Shown: piece after piece, positions 1 to 7,900 of the stretch
Numbering within the stretch: the first letter of the stretch is position 1
Layout: each line of letters opens with the position of its first letter
Assembly: GCA_046304235.1 (NCBI GenBank)
Contig: JBKCEW010000165.1
Coordinates: 1-35,889 of the forward strand
Direction of reading: 5' to 3'
Origin: CANHVK01 sp046304235
Lineage (GTDB): Bacteria; Bacteroidota; Bacteroidia; Flavobacteriales_D; Crocinitomicaceae
Length of the DNA: 35,889 bases
The notes under the pieces: generated by a model
The model's input: only the letters and a program-made list of their open reading frames with translations
Database searches by the model: none
What the model was told of the DNA's origin: nothing
Position numbers and translations under genes: made by a program

Positions 1-1166
1 AAGTAAATGCGGCATTAAGAAGTGGCTGGATCACTACTGGACCACGAACAAAAACTTTTGAAAAAGAAATTACTGAATACTCTGGGTGTAAAACTACGGT
101 TGCTGTAAATTCTTGGACTATGGGAATGCAAGTTCTTTTACATTGGTGGGGTATTGGTCCTGGAGATGAAGTTATTTTACCTGCATACACGTATTGTGCA
201 AGTGCAAATGTGATTGTTCACTCGGGTGCTACCCCTGTAATGGTAGATATAAACCCTGAGGATTTTAATATTTCGGTAGATGCCATTAAAAAAGCAATTA
301 CTCCAAGAACAAAAGCGATTATTGCTGTTGATTTAGCTGGTTTTCCATGTGATTACCAACAGATATACAATTTAATTCAAAGTGAAGAGGCATTACTTCA
401 ATTTTCACCTAATAATGAATTACAAAAAAAATTAGGGCGTATTTTGTTGATTTCGGATGCTGCTCATAGTTTTGGGGCTTCTAGCTTTGGAGTTAGATCG
501 GGTGCATTGGCAGACATTAGTACCTTCTCTTTTCATGCGGTTAAAAACCTAACTACTGCCGAAGGAGGGGCAATTTGTTTTAATTTACCAACTGATTTTG
601 ATTCAGATGAAATTTACAAAGAGTTTTGCACCAAAATTTTACACGGACAAAACAAAGATGCCTTAGCTAAAACACAAAAAGGAAATTGGAGATACGATGT
701 TGAAGAGCCTGGTTTTAAATGTAATATGACTGATATCCAGGCTGCGATCGGTTTGATTGAATTAAGAAGATATCAAGAAAATTTAGACCGAAGAAAGGTT
801 ATTTTTGAAGCATATGATCAAGCATTTAGTTCAGAAGACTGGGCTATTTTACCACTGCATACTACTCAAGAAAAAATTTCATCGTATCATTTATATCAAT
901 TAAGAGTTGCAAATATTTCGGAACAACAAAGAGATGCTATTATGCAAGCCATTTTTGATCAAGATGTTTCTGTAAATGTGCATTTTTTACCTTTACCTAC
1001 TTTAACTGCATATAAGAAACGTGGCTATAAAATGGAAGATTATCCTGAAACTTGGAATAAATACCAGAATGAAATTTCATTACCTGTTTATTTTGATTTA
1101 AATGATGAATTGGTAGCAAGAGTTATCGAAGCTGTAAATATTGCTGTAAAACAGGTGTTAGGTTAA
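1..1166 (+). CDS. DegT/DnrJ/EryC1/StrS-family PLP aminotransferase, 5'-partial
   Basis: Sugar nucleotide aminotransferase of the DegT/DnrJ/EryC1/StrS family, probably transferring an amino group to a keto-sugar nucleotide for surface polysaccharide or glycan synthesis. The frame is open from base 3 with no stop, and the family's N-terminal motif (ALRSGWITTGP, encoded from about base 12) lies before the first ATG at 120, so the gene starts outside the window. Numbering from the ATG at 120, the PLP-binding Asp is D113 (SDAAHS) and the Schiff-base Lys is K142 (FHAVKN, bases 543-545), followed by the TAEGG turn. Its stop codon abuts the ATG of the sugar transferase gene, so the two are probably cotranscribed. 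The exact sugar substrate cannot be read from the sequence. Confidence 0.9.
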   Translation, partial: VNAALRSGWITTGPRTKTFEKEITEYSGCKTTVAVNSWTMGMQVLLHWWGIGPGDEVILPAYTYCASANVIVHSGATPVMVDINPEDFNISVDAIKKAITPRTKAIIAVDLAGFPCDYQQIYNLIQSEEALLQFSPNNELQKKLGRILLISDAAHSFGASSFGVRSGALADISTFSFHAVKNLTTAEGGAICFNLPTDFDSDEIYKEFCTKILHGQNKDALAKTQKGNWRYDVEEPGFKCNMTDIQAAIGLIELRRYQENLDRRKVIFEAYDQAFSSEDWAILPLHTTQEKISSYHLYQLRVANISEQQRDAIMQAIFDQDVSVNVHFLPLPTLTAYKKRGYKMEDYPETWNKYQNEISLPVYFDLNDELVARVIEAVNIAVKQVLG

Positions 1167-1754
1167 ATGAAGAGAGCTTTAGATATCGTAATAGCGCTTA
1201 TAATTTTAGTTTTTTTTCTTCCTTTAGGATTATTGATATCACTATTAATAGTATTAGAAACTAAAGGAGGTATCTTTTACAAACAAGAACGAGTTGGACT
1301 TAATGGTAAATCTTTTGGATTATTGAAATTTCGTTCAATGCGTCCGAATGCAGACCGATTAGGGCAACTTACTGTGGGTGAACGTGACCCAAGAGTGACA
1401 AATATTGGACATTTTATCCGTAGATACAAATTAGATGAATTTCCTCAATTTATAAACGTGCTAATTGGTGAAATGAGTATTATCGGTCCAAGGCCTGAGG
1501 TTAAAAAATACGTTGATTTGTACACAATAGAACAACGTACAATTTTAAAAGTGAAACCAGGCATTACGGACTACGCTTCGATAGAATATTTTGATGAGAG
1601 CCGTTTGTTAGGGGAGTCAGAAAATCCTGAACAAACCTATGTTCAAGAAATTATGCCTGCAAAATTAATTCTGAATAAAAAGTACTTAGACAATCCAACT
1701 GTATTTCATGATTTGAAAATTATGTGGTTGACCTTTAAAAAAATTATTTCATAA
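1167..1754 (+). CDS. Bacterial sugar transferase (polyprenyl-phosphate sugar-1-phosphate transferase, PglC/WcaJ-like)
   Basis: Initiating glycan transferase that moves a sugar-1-phosphate from a nucleotide sugar onto undecaprenyl phosphate at the inner membrane. At 195 aa it is the minimal PglC-like form: one N-terminal hydrophobic segment (about residues 7-29) followed by the catalytic domain. Family motifs are present: KFRSM (54-58), the catalytic Asp-Glu pair D90-E91 in KLDEFPQ, and GPRPE (107-111). The ATG follows the aminotransferase stop without a gap. An aminotransferase next to a PglC-type enzyme suggests an amino-sugar as the first residue of a lipid-linked glycan, which is inference. 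Confidence 0.93.
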   Translation: MKRALDIVIALIILVFFLPLGLLISLLIVLETKGGIFYKQERVGLNGKSFGLLKFRSMRPNADRLGQLTVGERDPRVTNIGHFIRRYKLDEFPQFINVLIGEMSIIGPRPEVKKYVDLYTIEQRTILKVKPGITDYASIEYFDESRLLGESENPEQTYVQEIMPAKLILNKKYLDNPTVFHDLKIMWLTFKKIIS

Positions 1755-1762
1755 CTATATGC

Positions 1763-2095
1763 ATGAAACAGTCTGATTTTTTTCAATCTGTTTTTCAAGT
1801 GGTAAAACTGATTCCCAAAGGTCGCGTTACTTCGTATGGAGCAATTGCTGCTTACTTAGGTGCAAAAAAATCAAGTAGAACGGTTGGTTATGCGATGAAT
1901 GCTTCGCATGCTATTCCTGGTATTCCCGCACATAGAGTAGTGAATAGAAATGGGATGTTGACGGGAAAAATGCATTTTGATACTCCTGATCGCATGCAAG
2001 AATTACTCGAGTTGGAGGGAATCAAAGTAGAAAAGGATGTTGTAGTAGAATTTAAAGAATTGTTTTGGGATCCAACCCTTGAATTAGAATTGTAA
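1763..2095 (+). CDS. Alkyltransferase-like (ATL) protein, MGMT DNA-binding-domain family
   Basis: Homologue of the DNA-binding domain of O6-alkylguanine-DNA alkyltransferase (110 aa, domain alone). The expected PCHRV active-site motif reads PAHRVV, so the alkyl-accepting Cys is Ala at residue 56. The DNA-binding features are retained: a Tyr in TSYGAIA (Y25), an Arg in SSRTVGYAM (R39, the arginine-finger position), and the NRNG turn (61-64). In known ATL proteins, loss of the Cys leaves a protein that binds O6-alkylguanine and flags it for nucleotide excision repair; that role is inferred here. It starts 8 bases after the sugar transferase and probably shares its transcript, though a functional link is not evident. 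Confidence 0.85.
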   Translation: MKQSDFFQSVFQVVKLIPKGRVTSYGAIAAYLGAKKSSRTVGYAMNASHAIPGIPAHRVVNRNGMLTGKMHFDTPDRMQELLELEGIKVEKDVVVEFKELFWDPTLELEL

Positions 2096-2111
2096 TTTGT
2101 ACTTTTAGCCT

Positions 2112-3119
2112 ATGATTTTTGTCACGGGAGGTACTGGATTATTAGGAAGCCATTTGTTGTATTCACTTACTTCAAAAGATAATAAAGTACGTGCTATCTA
2201 CCGTGATAAGTCTAAAATAAATCAGGTTCAGAAACTCTTTAATTTTTATAATGCCCCAAAAACTCAATTTCAAAAGATAGAATGGGTTGAATGCGATGTG
2301 TTAGATATTGCAACTTTGGATGAAGTGATGCAGTCGGTGGAAGAGGTCTATCATTGTGCTGCCATGGTTTCTTTTCGTAAACGAGATTATTCGTTGATGT
2401 TAAAAACAAATCGTGTGGGGACAGCCAATGTGGTAAATTGCGCTCTTACAAATGGTGTAAAACGTTTTTGTCACGTGTCCTCAACTGCTGCTGTGGGAAA
2501 AACGTTCGATGAAACAGGCGCTGGATATGTGGTAGAAACGAATAAGTGGGATCCGGAAGATAATCATTCTGGATATGCAATTACAAAATATCTATCTGAA
2601 AACGAAGTTTGGCGTGGTATAGAAGAGGGTTTAAATGCCGTTATAATCAATCCGAGTGTCATTATTGGTCCTGGGAATTGGAATGAAAGTTCCTTATCAA
2701 TTTTCAAAACGTTAAGCAATGGTCTTCAGTTTTATACGGCAGGAGCAAATGCATTTGTGGATGTAAGAGATGTGGTGAACGCAATGCTAAGACTTGTATC
2801 TACTTCTGAAGCGTTTGGTCAACGTTTTTTATGCACGGGTTCGAATGTATCTTTCAAGCAATTATTTGAAGAAGCGTGTGTGTATATGAACCGTAAACCA
2901 CCTCTTTTTTTGGCAGGTAAGGTATTAAGTGGTTTGGCTTGGCGAATTTCCGCTTTACTTTCTTTGTTTACTGGAAAACAAACGGTCACGAAAGACTCTG
3001 CTCGAAGCGCACAAGCAATCGTTCGATACGATTCTAAAAAATTGATTTCTTTTCTTTCTTTTGAGTTTACAGATTTTACAGAAACGGTAAAACATACTGT
3101 AGAAGGGAAGTTAATGTAA
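2112..3119 (+). CDS. NAD(P)-dependent epimerase/dehydratase, extended SDR family
   Basis: Extended short-chain dehydrogenase/reductase of 335 aa. The N-terminal Rossmann motif GGTGLLG is at residues 6-12, an acidic CDVLD segment at 61-65, and the catalytic set comprises Ser in HVSSTAA (S123/S124) and YxxxK (Y155 and K159 in SGYAITK). Substrate is not identifiable; the family includes sugar-nucleotide epimerases and dihydroflavonol-reductase-like enzymes. It follows the ATL gene by 16 bases on the same strand and ends the first gene block. engB converges on it from the other strand, with 74 bases between the two stop codons. Confidence 0.85.
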   Translation: MIFVTGGTGLLGSHLLYSLTSKDNKVRAIYRDKSKINQVQKLFNFYNAPKTQFQKIEWVECDVLDIATLDEVMQSVEEVYHCAAMVSFRKRDYSLMLKTNRVGTANVVNCALTNGVKRFCHVSSTAAVGKTFDETGAGYVVETNKWDPEDNHSGYAITKYLSENEVWRGIEEGLNAVIINPSVIIGPGNWNESSLSIFKTLSNGLQFYTAGANAFVDVRDVVNAMLRLVSTSEAFGQRFLCTGSNVSFKQLFEEACVYMNRKPPLFLAGKVLSGLAWRISALLSLFTGKQTVTKDSARSAQAIVRYDSKKLISFLSFEFTDFTETVKHTVEGKLM

Positions 3120-3160
3120 TAATTTTTCAATGTGAAAATATAACAATTTTTTGGTGCTAT

Positions 3161-3188
3161 GAGTCTTGAATCTAATGTCTAGCGTCTC
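3161..3188. repeat. Degenerate 7-nt tandem repeat (NNNTCTN x 4)
   Basis: TCT recurs at 3164, 3171, 3178 and 3185, exactly 7 bases apart, in units of the form NNNTCTN (GAGTCTT, GAATCTA, ATGTCTA, GCGTCTC). The stretch lies between the convergent epimerase and engB genes. A similar 7-nt pattern with TCA occurs at 19951-19977. Function unknown. Confidence 0.45.
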
Positions 3189-3193
3189 AAAAT

Positions 3194-3790
3194 CTAAACA
3201 GTCTTTAAAATCTCATCAATATAATTCAATACTTTTTCTCTACCGAATTTCGATTCAGCAGAAGTAGTAAAGATCGGTGGTAAACTTTCCCAATATTTCA
3301 ACATTTCTTTTTTATATGCGGCTAAATTCTTTTGAAGTTCAGAAGAGGAAAGTTTGTCTATTTTCGTGAAAATCATAGAGAAAGGGATTTGTTTTTCCCC
3401 ACACCAAGACATAAATTCTAAATCAATTTTTTGAGGAGGAAGACGTGAGTCCAATAAAACAAAAGTATTTAATAATGGGTTTCTGTTTATTAAATATGCA
3501 GCAATAAATTCCTCGAAAACAGTACGTGCTTTTTTAGAAACTTTCGCATATCCATATCCTGGTAAATCCACCAAATACCATTCGTTGTTGATTTCAAAAT
3601 GATTGATTAATTGTGTTTTACCTGGGGTTCCAGAGGTTTTTGCTAAACTCTTTTGTTGTGTTAGCATATTAATCAAAGATGATTTTCCAACATTCGATCT
3701 ACCGATAAATGCAAACTCTGGTTTTCCATCGTCTGGACATAATTTATAGTCAGTATTACTAATCTTAAAAGCGGCAGTCTTAATGTTCAT
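3194..3790 (-). CDS. engB: Ribosome biogenesis GTPase EngB (YsxC/YihA)
   Basis: TrmE-Era-EngA-EngB-type GTPase needed for late large-subunit ribosome assembly and, in some bacteria, normal septation. All G motifs are visible: G1 GRSNVGKS (30-37), G2 region GTPGKTQ (54-60), G3 DLPGYG (75-80), G4 TKID (142-145), and a G5-like TSAES near residue 176. The length (198 aa) is normal. It is transcribed away from mraZ as a single gene, with a candidate -7 element (TAACTTTG) 20 bases before the ATG. Placement next to dcw genes is frequent but not universal in Bacteroidota. Confidence 0.97.
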   Translation of the reverse strand: MNIKTAAFKISNTDYKLCPDDGKPEFAFIGRSNVGKSSLINMLTQQKSLAKTSGTPGKTQLINHFEINNEWYLVDLPGYGYAKVSKKARTVFEEFIAAYLINRNPLLNTFVLLDSRLPPQKIDLEFMSWCGEKQIPFSMIFTKIDKLSSSELQKNLAAYKKEMLKYWESLPPIFTTSAESKFGREKVLNYIDEILKTV

Positions 3791-3809
3791 TTTGAATTGA
3801 ATTAGAAGA

Positions 3810-3817
3810 CAAAGTTA
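3810..3817 (-). promoter_or_regulatory. Candidate engB promoter, Bacteroidota -7 element
   Basis: On the minus strand this reads TAACTTTG, a full match to the Bacteroidota -7 consensus TAnnTTTG. It would give a transcript start near 3803 and a short leader before the engB ATG at 3790. I see no good TTTG at the -33 position, so the call rests on one element. Confidence 0.45.
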
Positions 3818-3960
3818 CCTAAAAATATCCTTTGTTTTAAGTTCATATTTTCTTCTTGTTTGAATGTTATTTTTTCCACAATTTTTAATTTATTGTTTTA
3901 CAATATTTTAAATTTTAAAATGTAACCTTTTTTTTCTTTGTTTCGTATGAAGTTATTAAC

Positions 3961-3987
3961 ATAGTGTAAAATGGTGGTAAAAAGTGG
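3961..3987 (+). promoter_or_regulatory. Predicted MraZ operator (three 7-bp boxes, 10-bp period)
   Basis: Three boxes, ATAGTGT (3961-3967), ATGGTGG (3971-3977) and AAAGTGG (3981-3987), are separated by exactly 3 bases, so GTG recurs every 10 bases at 3964, 3974 and 3984. MraZ is known to bind direct repeats of this type with 10-bp spacing upstream of its own gene. The array lies 37 bases before the mraZ ATG and just ahead of a -7-like sequence TAATTTTA (4000-4007). A -33 element would therefore fall inside the boxes, which fits autorepression by occlusion. Binding itself is inferred. Confidence 0.72.
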
Positions 3988-4024
3988 ATTTATTTCTTGT
4001 AATTTTACCCATTAGTTAACTGTT

Positions 4025-4483
4025 ATGGCTGGTTTAGTAGGTGAATATGAGGTAAAATTGGATGCGAAAGGTCGCTTCCTTTTTCCTGCTTCGTTGAGAA
4101 AGCAACTTTCTCCTGCTGCCCAAGAAAATTTTATGTTGAACAAAGGTTTTGAGGAATGTTTGACACTTTATCCGATGAATGAATGGGATAGGTTGAGTGA
4201 AAAACTTTCAAAAATGAATTTGTTCAAACCAAAAAACAGGATGTTCTACCGTTTATTTCATCAAGGAGCGAAACAAATTACTCTTGATAATGCTGGTAGA
4301 ATTTTAATACCTGTAAACTTGATGGAACGAGTTGGTTTGGATAAAGACGTTATGTTGATTGCCTATAACGACAGGATTGAAATTTGGGATAAAACCAAGT
4401 ACTTCGAATTAATCGAAGGAAACATAGCAGACTTTGCTGATTTAGCAGAGGAAGTAATGGGTGATATTGACAATGACGAATAA
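4025..4483 (+). CDS. mraZ: MraZ, transcriptional regulator and division/cell wall protein
   Basis: First gene of the dcw cluster; a DNA-binding protein with two AbrB/SpoVT-like halves that form a ring oligomer and control the cluster's own promoter. Both halves carry the MraZ DxxxR signature: DAKGRFLFP near residues 13-21 and DNAGRILIP near 88-96. Length (152 aa) fits the family. Three operator boxes stand immediately upstream. The last 11 bases overlap the start of rsmH. Confidence 0.97.
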   Translation: MAGLVGEYEVKLDAKGRFLFPASLRKQLSPAAQENFMLNKGFEECLTLYPMNEWDRLSEKLSKMNLFKPKNRMFYRLFHQGAKQITLDNAGRILIPVNLMERVGLDKDVMLIAYNDRIEIWDKTKYFELIEGNIADFADLAEEVMGDIDNDE

Positions 4484-5399
4484 AGAAGAAGTATACCACG
4501 TACCTGTAATGTTAAATGAATGCTTGGAAGGATTGAATATCCAGCCAAATGGTATTTATGTGGATGTCACTTTTGGTGGTGGTGGCCATTCTAAAGCAAT
4601 TTTTAAACAATTAAATGAGGAGGGTAAATTGGTCGCATTCGATCAAGATCCAGATGCCCAACAAAATGTTTGGAGTGCTTCAAATTTCTTATTTGTCCCT
4701 TCGAATTTCTCTTTCTTAAAAAATCATTTAAAAGCATTGGGAATTCCTCAAGTTGATGGAATTTTGGCTGATTTAGGTGTTTCTTCTCATCAGTTTGATG
4801 AAGGAAAGAGAGGTTTTTCGATCCGTTCGAATGATGAGTTAGATATGCGTATGAACCAATTTGGTGCTTTGTCTGCTAAAAATGTGGTAAATGAATACAC
4901 AGAAGAGGAGTTAATTCGAATTTTTAGAAAATATGGTGAATTAAATGCACCAGGAAAAGTTGCAGGTACCATTTGTAGAGCTCGTTCAAACAAAAAAATT
5001 CATACAACAGGTGAGTTGATTGCTGTCTTGGAGCCAATTGCACCAAAATTCAAAGAACATAAATTTTACGCTCAAGTTTTTCAAGCAATTCGTATGGAGG
5101 TAAATAACGAATTAGATGTGCTAGAAAAGTTTTTAGAGCAAACACAAGAAGTTATTAAGCCAGGTGGTCGTTTGGTGGTGATGTCATATCATTCGTTGGA
5201 GGATCGTTTGGTTAAAAATTATATGAAAAGAGGGAATTTCGAAGGGGTTGTTGAGAAGGACTTTTATGGAAATATTTTAAAACCTTTTGAGGAGATAACT
5301 AGAAAGCCTGTTAGTCCTAAGGAAAGTGAAATAGAACTGAATACAAGGGCTAGAAGTGCAAAATTACGAATCGCAGAACGTATCAAGGATGGAAAATGA
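4473..5399 (+). CDS. rsmH: 16S rRNA (cytosine(1402)-N(4))-methyltransferase RsmH (MraW)
   Basis: SAM-dependent methyltransferase that adds the N4-methyl group to C1402 in the 16S rRNA decoding site. The SAM-binding loop reads DVTFGGGGHS near the N-terminus, followed by DLGVSSHQ and the FDEGKRGFS segment; MSYHSLEDR lies toward the C-terminus. I chose the ATG at 4473 (MTNKEEVYHVPV, 308 aa) over an upstream GTG at 4461, because it places the family's VYHVPVM motif at the usual distance from the start and gives a conventional 11-base overlap with mraZ. It ends in TGA overlapping the ftsL start. Confidence 0.96.
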   Translation: MTNKEEVYHVPVMLNECLEGLNIQPNGIYVDVTFGGGGHSKAIFKQLNEEGKLVAFDQDPDAQQNVWSASNFLFVPSNFSFLKNHLKALGIPQVDGILADLGVSSHQFDEGKRGFSIRSNDELDMRMNQFGALSAKNVVNEYTEEELIRIFRKYGELNAPGKVAGTICRARSNKKIHTTGELIAVLEPIAPKFKEHKFYAQVFQAIRMEVNNELDVLEKFLEQTQEVIKPGGRLVVMSYHSLEDRLVKNYMKRGNFEGVVEKDFYGNILKPFEEITRKPVSPKESEIELNTRARSAKLRIAERIKDGK

Positions 5400-5808
5400 A
5401 TTTGTAACCAGAGATGAGCGTCCTGTTATTAATCAAGAGCTTCCTCAAAAGAGTACTAAAAAGGTTAAAAAGAAAGTCGGGAAAAAATCTGGAAATATGT
5501 TGATTCAGATTTTGAATGGTAATTTCTTATTAAAAGATTTTGTTGTTAATAATTTAAGTTTTGTGTTTTTTGTGTTTTTGCTACTAATTCTTTTGATTTC
5601 AAAAGGATACTACAGTAAAGATGTAACAAAGAAAATAGTTGAAACTCAATTAGAAGTCGATGCAAAAACAACTGAATACTACGATAAAAAAGCAAGGTTA
5701 GAATTTGTAACTAGAAGAGAAGTATTAGTTAAAAAATTAAATCCATTAGGGATTTATGAAACAACTAAGCCACCAAAAGTAATTAGAATTAAAAAAGAAG
5801 AAGAATAA
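5389..5808 (+). CDS. ftsL: FtsL-like cell division protein (Bacteroidota type)
   Basis: Small bitopic divisome protein expected to join FtsQ and to activate the FtsW-FtsI synthase. It has 139 aa from ATG 5389: a Lys-rich cytoplasmic N-terminus (residues 21-34), one membrane segment (about 52-71) and a charged, probably coiled-coil periplasmic part (75-115). The sequence is too divergent for recognition by similarity to E. coli FtsL; the call rests on size, topology and position between rsmH and ftsI. A GTG at 5356 would lengthen it deep into rsmH, whereas the ATG at 5389 has an AAGG just upstream and overlaps the rsmH stop by 11 bases. Confidence 0.85.
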   Translation: MENEFVTRDERPVINQELPQKSTKKVKKKVGKKSGNMLIQILNGNFLLKDFVVNNLSFVFFVFLLLILLISKGYYSKDVTKKIVETQLEVDAKTTEYYDKKARLEFVTRREVLVKKLNPLGIYETTKPPKVIRIKKEEE

Positions 5809-5809
5809 A

Positions 5810-7900
5810 TTGACTGAGAAGCAAATCATATCATTAAGAGCTCATGCTATCTACGGACTGTTTTTAATAGCCTTGATTTGGGTATTGGTTAAAACGTTTA
5901 TGATTCAGGCAAAACAAGATGATGGGAAATATTTATTAAGAGATAAAAAAACCGGAAAATATATTTCTGCCCGTGATGTGTTTAAAATGCCTCGTATGGG
6001 ACAGATTTTGGATTGTAATGGAACAGCTTTAGTTACTTCTGTTTCAACATACAATATTTATATGGATCCTACTGCACCTGACGATGAAGTGTTCAACAAA
6101 GAAGTTTCTGATTTGTGTGAAAAATTAGCTTTAATCTTTCCTCAAAAGTCAGCTCGTGAATATGAAAATTATTTAAGAAGAGGAAGGGCTAGAAAAAATA
6201 AATACTTATTACTGAAGAAAAAAGCCACTAACGAACAACGTAAATATTTACACCAACTACCGATTTTTAAGTTGGGTAGAAATAAGGGTGGATTAATTGA
6301 TAGTGAAGAAAATATACAACGTAAGCGTCCTTTTGGTGAATTAATGAAAAGAACATTAGGTTATTATAGTCCAATTAAAGTAGGTATTGAAGGTGCGTAC
6401 TATGATTATTTAGCAGGGGAGCCTGGAATTGAGGTGGAACAACGCATAGCAACAGGTTGGAAAAAAACAGGAAAGATTATCAAAGAAGCTGTGGTAGGTG
6501 CAGACATTGTAACCTCGATAGATAAAGAAATTCAAGAGGTGGCACATAGTGAGTTGTATAAACAACTTAGATCGCAAAAAGCGAGAAATGGATGTGTTAT
6601 AGTGATGGATGTTAGAACTGGTTTTGTGAAAGCAATTGTAAACTTATCGAAAGCAGATGATGGAAATTACTATGAATTATATAATCAAGCAATTGGTACA
6701 AAAGAAGTACCTGGGTCAACTTTCAAATTAGCATCATTAATGGCTGGTTTAGAGGATGATAAGTTTAAAATTACAGATACTGTTCAAGGTGCTAGTTCGT
6801 ATACTTTTTTTGGTAAAACACTTACTGAAGCAAAAAAACATAATTATGGTCGAATCTCTATACAACAAGCATTTGAAAAATCTTCTAATGTAATTTCAAA
6901 AATTATATATAAGGCTTACAAAGACGAGCCACAAGAGTTTATAAGACATTTAGATGAATTTGGATTAACAGAACCTTTAGGAATTGAACTTGCAGGTGAA
7001 GCCGCTCCAATTGTTTCAAGACCAGGCACTAAGCGTTGGTCAAGACTGTCTTTGCCCTGGATGGCTGTAGGGTATGAATTCCAACAAACTCCTTTACAAA
7101 CTTTAGCCTTTTACAATGCTGTTGCAAATGATGGTAAAATGGTGAAACCTCAATTTGTAAAGGAAATTAGAAGAGGGGCTGAGGTTGTAAAAACTTTTTC
7201 TCCAGTAGTTTTAAGACAAAAAATTTGTTCCATTTCTACATTAGAAACCTTACAAAATTGTATGGTTGGAGTAATGAAAAATGGTACGGGTAAAAAATTA
7301 ACTTCTTCTTACTTTGAAATTGCTGGTAAAACAGGAACAGCTCAAATCATGAATGATAAATCTGCGGGGGAAACTGAACGTGTCTTTTTGGCTTCTTTTG
7401 TTGGATATTTTCCAGTAAGAAATCCACTTTATTCATGTATAGTTTCAGTAGAAGCAGTAGGAGAAAATGTATATGGGTCGGTTATGTCCGGAACTGTTTT
7501 TTCTGCCATTGCTAATAAGGTATATGCTTCTAGATTGAAATACCATAAAGCGATCAACGAAAAAGGGAAAAGAAAATTTGACCTTCCTTCAACAAAAGAC
7601 GGTAATCGATATGATCTGAAAAATGTATTAAAAGACTTACACATTCCATATATTCAAAATACGGAAGAAGAATGGGTTGGGACAACGCGTAATAAAAGTT
7701 CAATAGAATTCCATAAAAGGCTGATTTCAAGAGGTCTTGTTCCAGATGTTATAGGAATGACGGCAAAAGATGCGGTGTATTTGATTGAAAATTCAGGAAT
7801 GAACGTGAGGTTAATCGGCGCAGGAAAGATTGTTAAACAATCAGTTAAACCTGGTAGCCAAGTATATAGAGGAGGATTAATAGAACTAACATTGAGGTAA
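5810..7900 (+). CDS. ftsI: Septal peptidoglycan transpeptidase FtsI (PBP3), with C-terminal PASTA domain
   Basis: Class B penicillin-binding protein that cross-links septal peptidoglycan together with FtsW. Order: N-terminal membrane anchor (about 10-32), non-catalytic pedestal domain, transpeptidase domain and a C-terminal PASTA domain (about 640-696, beginning at VPDVIGM). Catalytic motifs are S303-TFK, S358-SN and K507-TGT. The start is TTG at 5810, one base after the ftsL stop; the next Met (residue 32) lies inside the membrane segment, so the TTG must be used or the anchor would be lost. Length is 696 aa. It overlaps murE by one base (TAATG). Confidence 0.96.
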   Translation: MTEKQIISLRAHAIYGLFLIALIWVLVKTFMIQAKQDDGKYLLRDKKTGKYISARDVFKMPRMGQILDCNGTALVTSVSTYNIYMDPTAPDDEVFNKEVSDLCEKLALIFPQKSAREYENYLRRGRARKNKYLLLKKKATNEQRKYLHQLPIFKLGRNKGGLIDSEENIQRKRPFGELMKRTLGYYSPIKVGIEGAYYDYLAGEPGIEVEQRIATGWKKTGKIIKEAVVGADIVTSIDKEIQEVAHSELYKQLRSQKARNGCVIVMDVRTGFVKAIVNLSKADDGNYYELYNQAIGTKEVPGSTFKLASLMAGLEDDKFKITDTVQGASSYTFFGKTLTEAKKHNYGRISIQQAFEKSSNVISKIIYKAYKDEPQEFIRHLDEFGLTEPLGIELAGEAAPIVSRPGTKRWSRLSLPWMAVGYEFQQTPLQTLAFYNAVANDGKMVKPQFVKEIRRGAEVVKTFSPVVLRQKICSISTLETLQNCMVGVMKNGTGKKLTSSYFEIAGKTGTAQIMNDKSAGETERVFLASFVGYFPVRNPLYSCIVSVEAVGENVYGSVMSGTVFSAIANKVYASRLKYHKAINEKGKRKFDLPSTKDGNRYDLKNVLKDLHIPYIQNTEEEWVGTTRNKSSIEFHKRLISRGLVPDVIGMTAKDAVYLIENSGMNVRLIGAGKIVKQSVKPGSQVYRGGLIELTLR

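Noticed and set aside
1..3119. First block as a new defence or mobile system
   Set aside because: The genes are ordinary glycan-synthesis and repair-type families, with no integrase, repeats or composition shift.
4461..4475. GTG at 4461 as the rsmH start
   Set aside because: The ATG at 4473 gives the usual N-terminus and a conventional overlap with mraZ; the extra four residues have no support.
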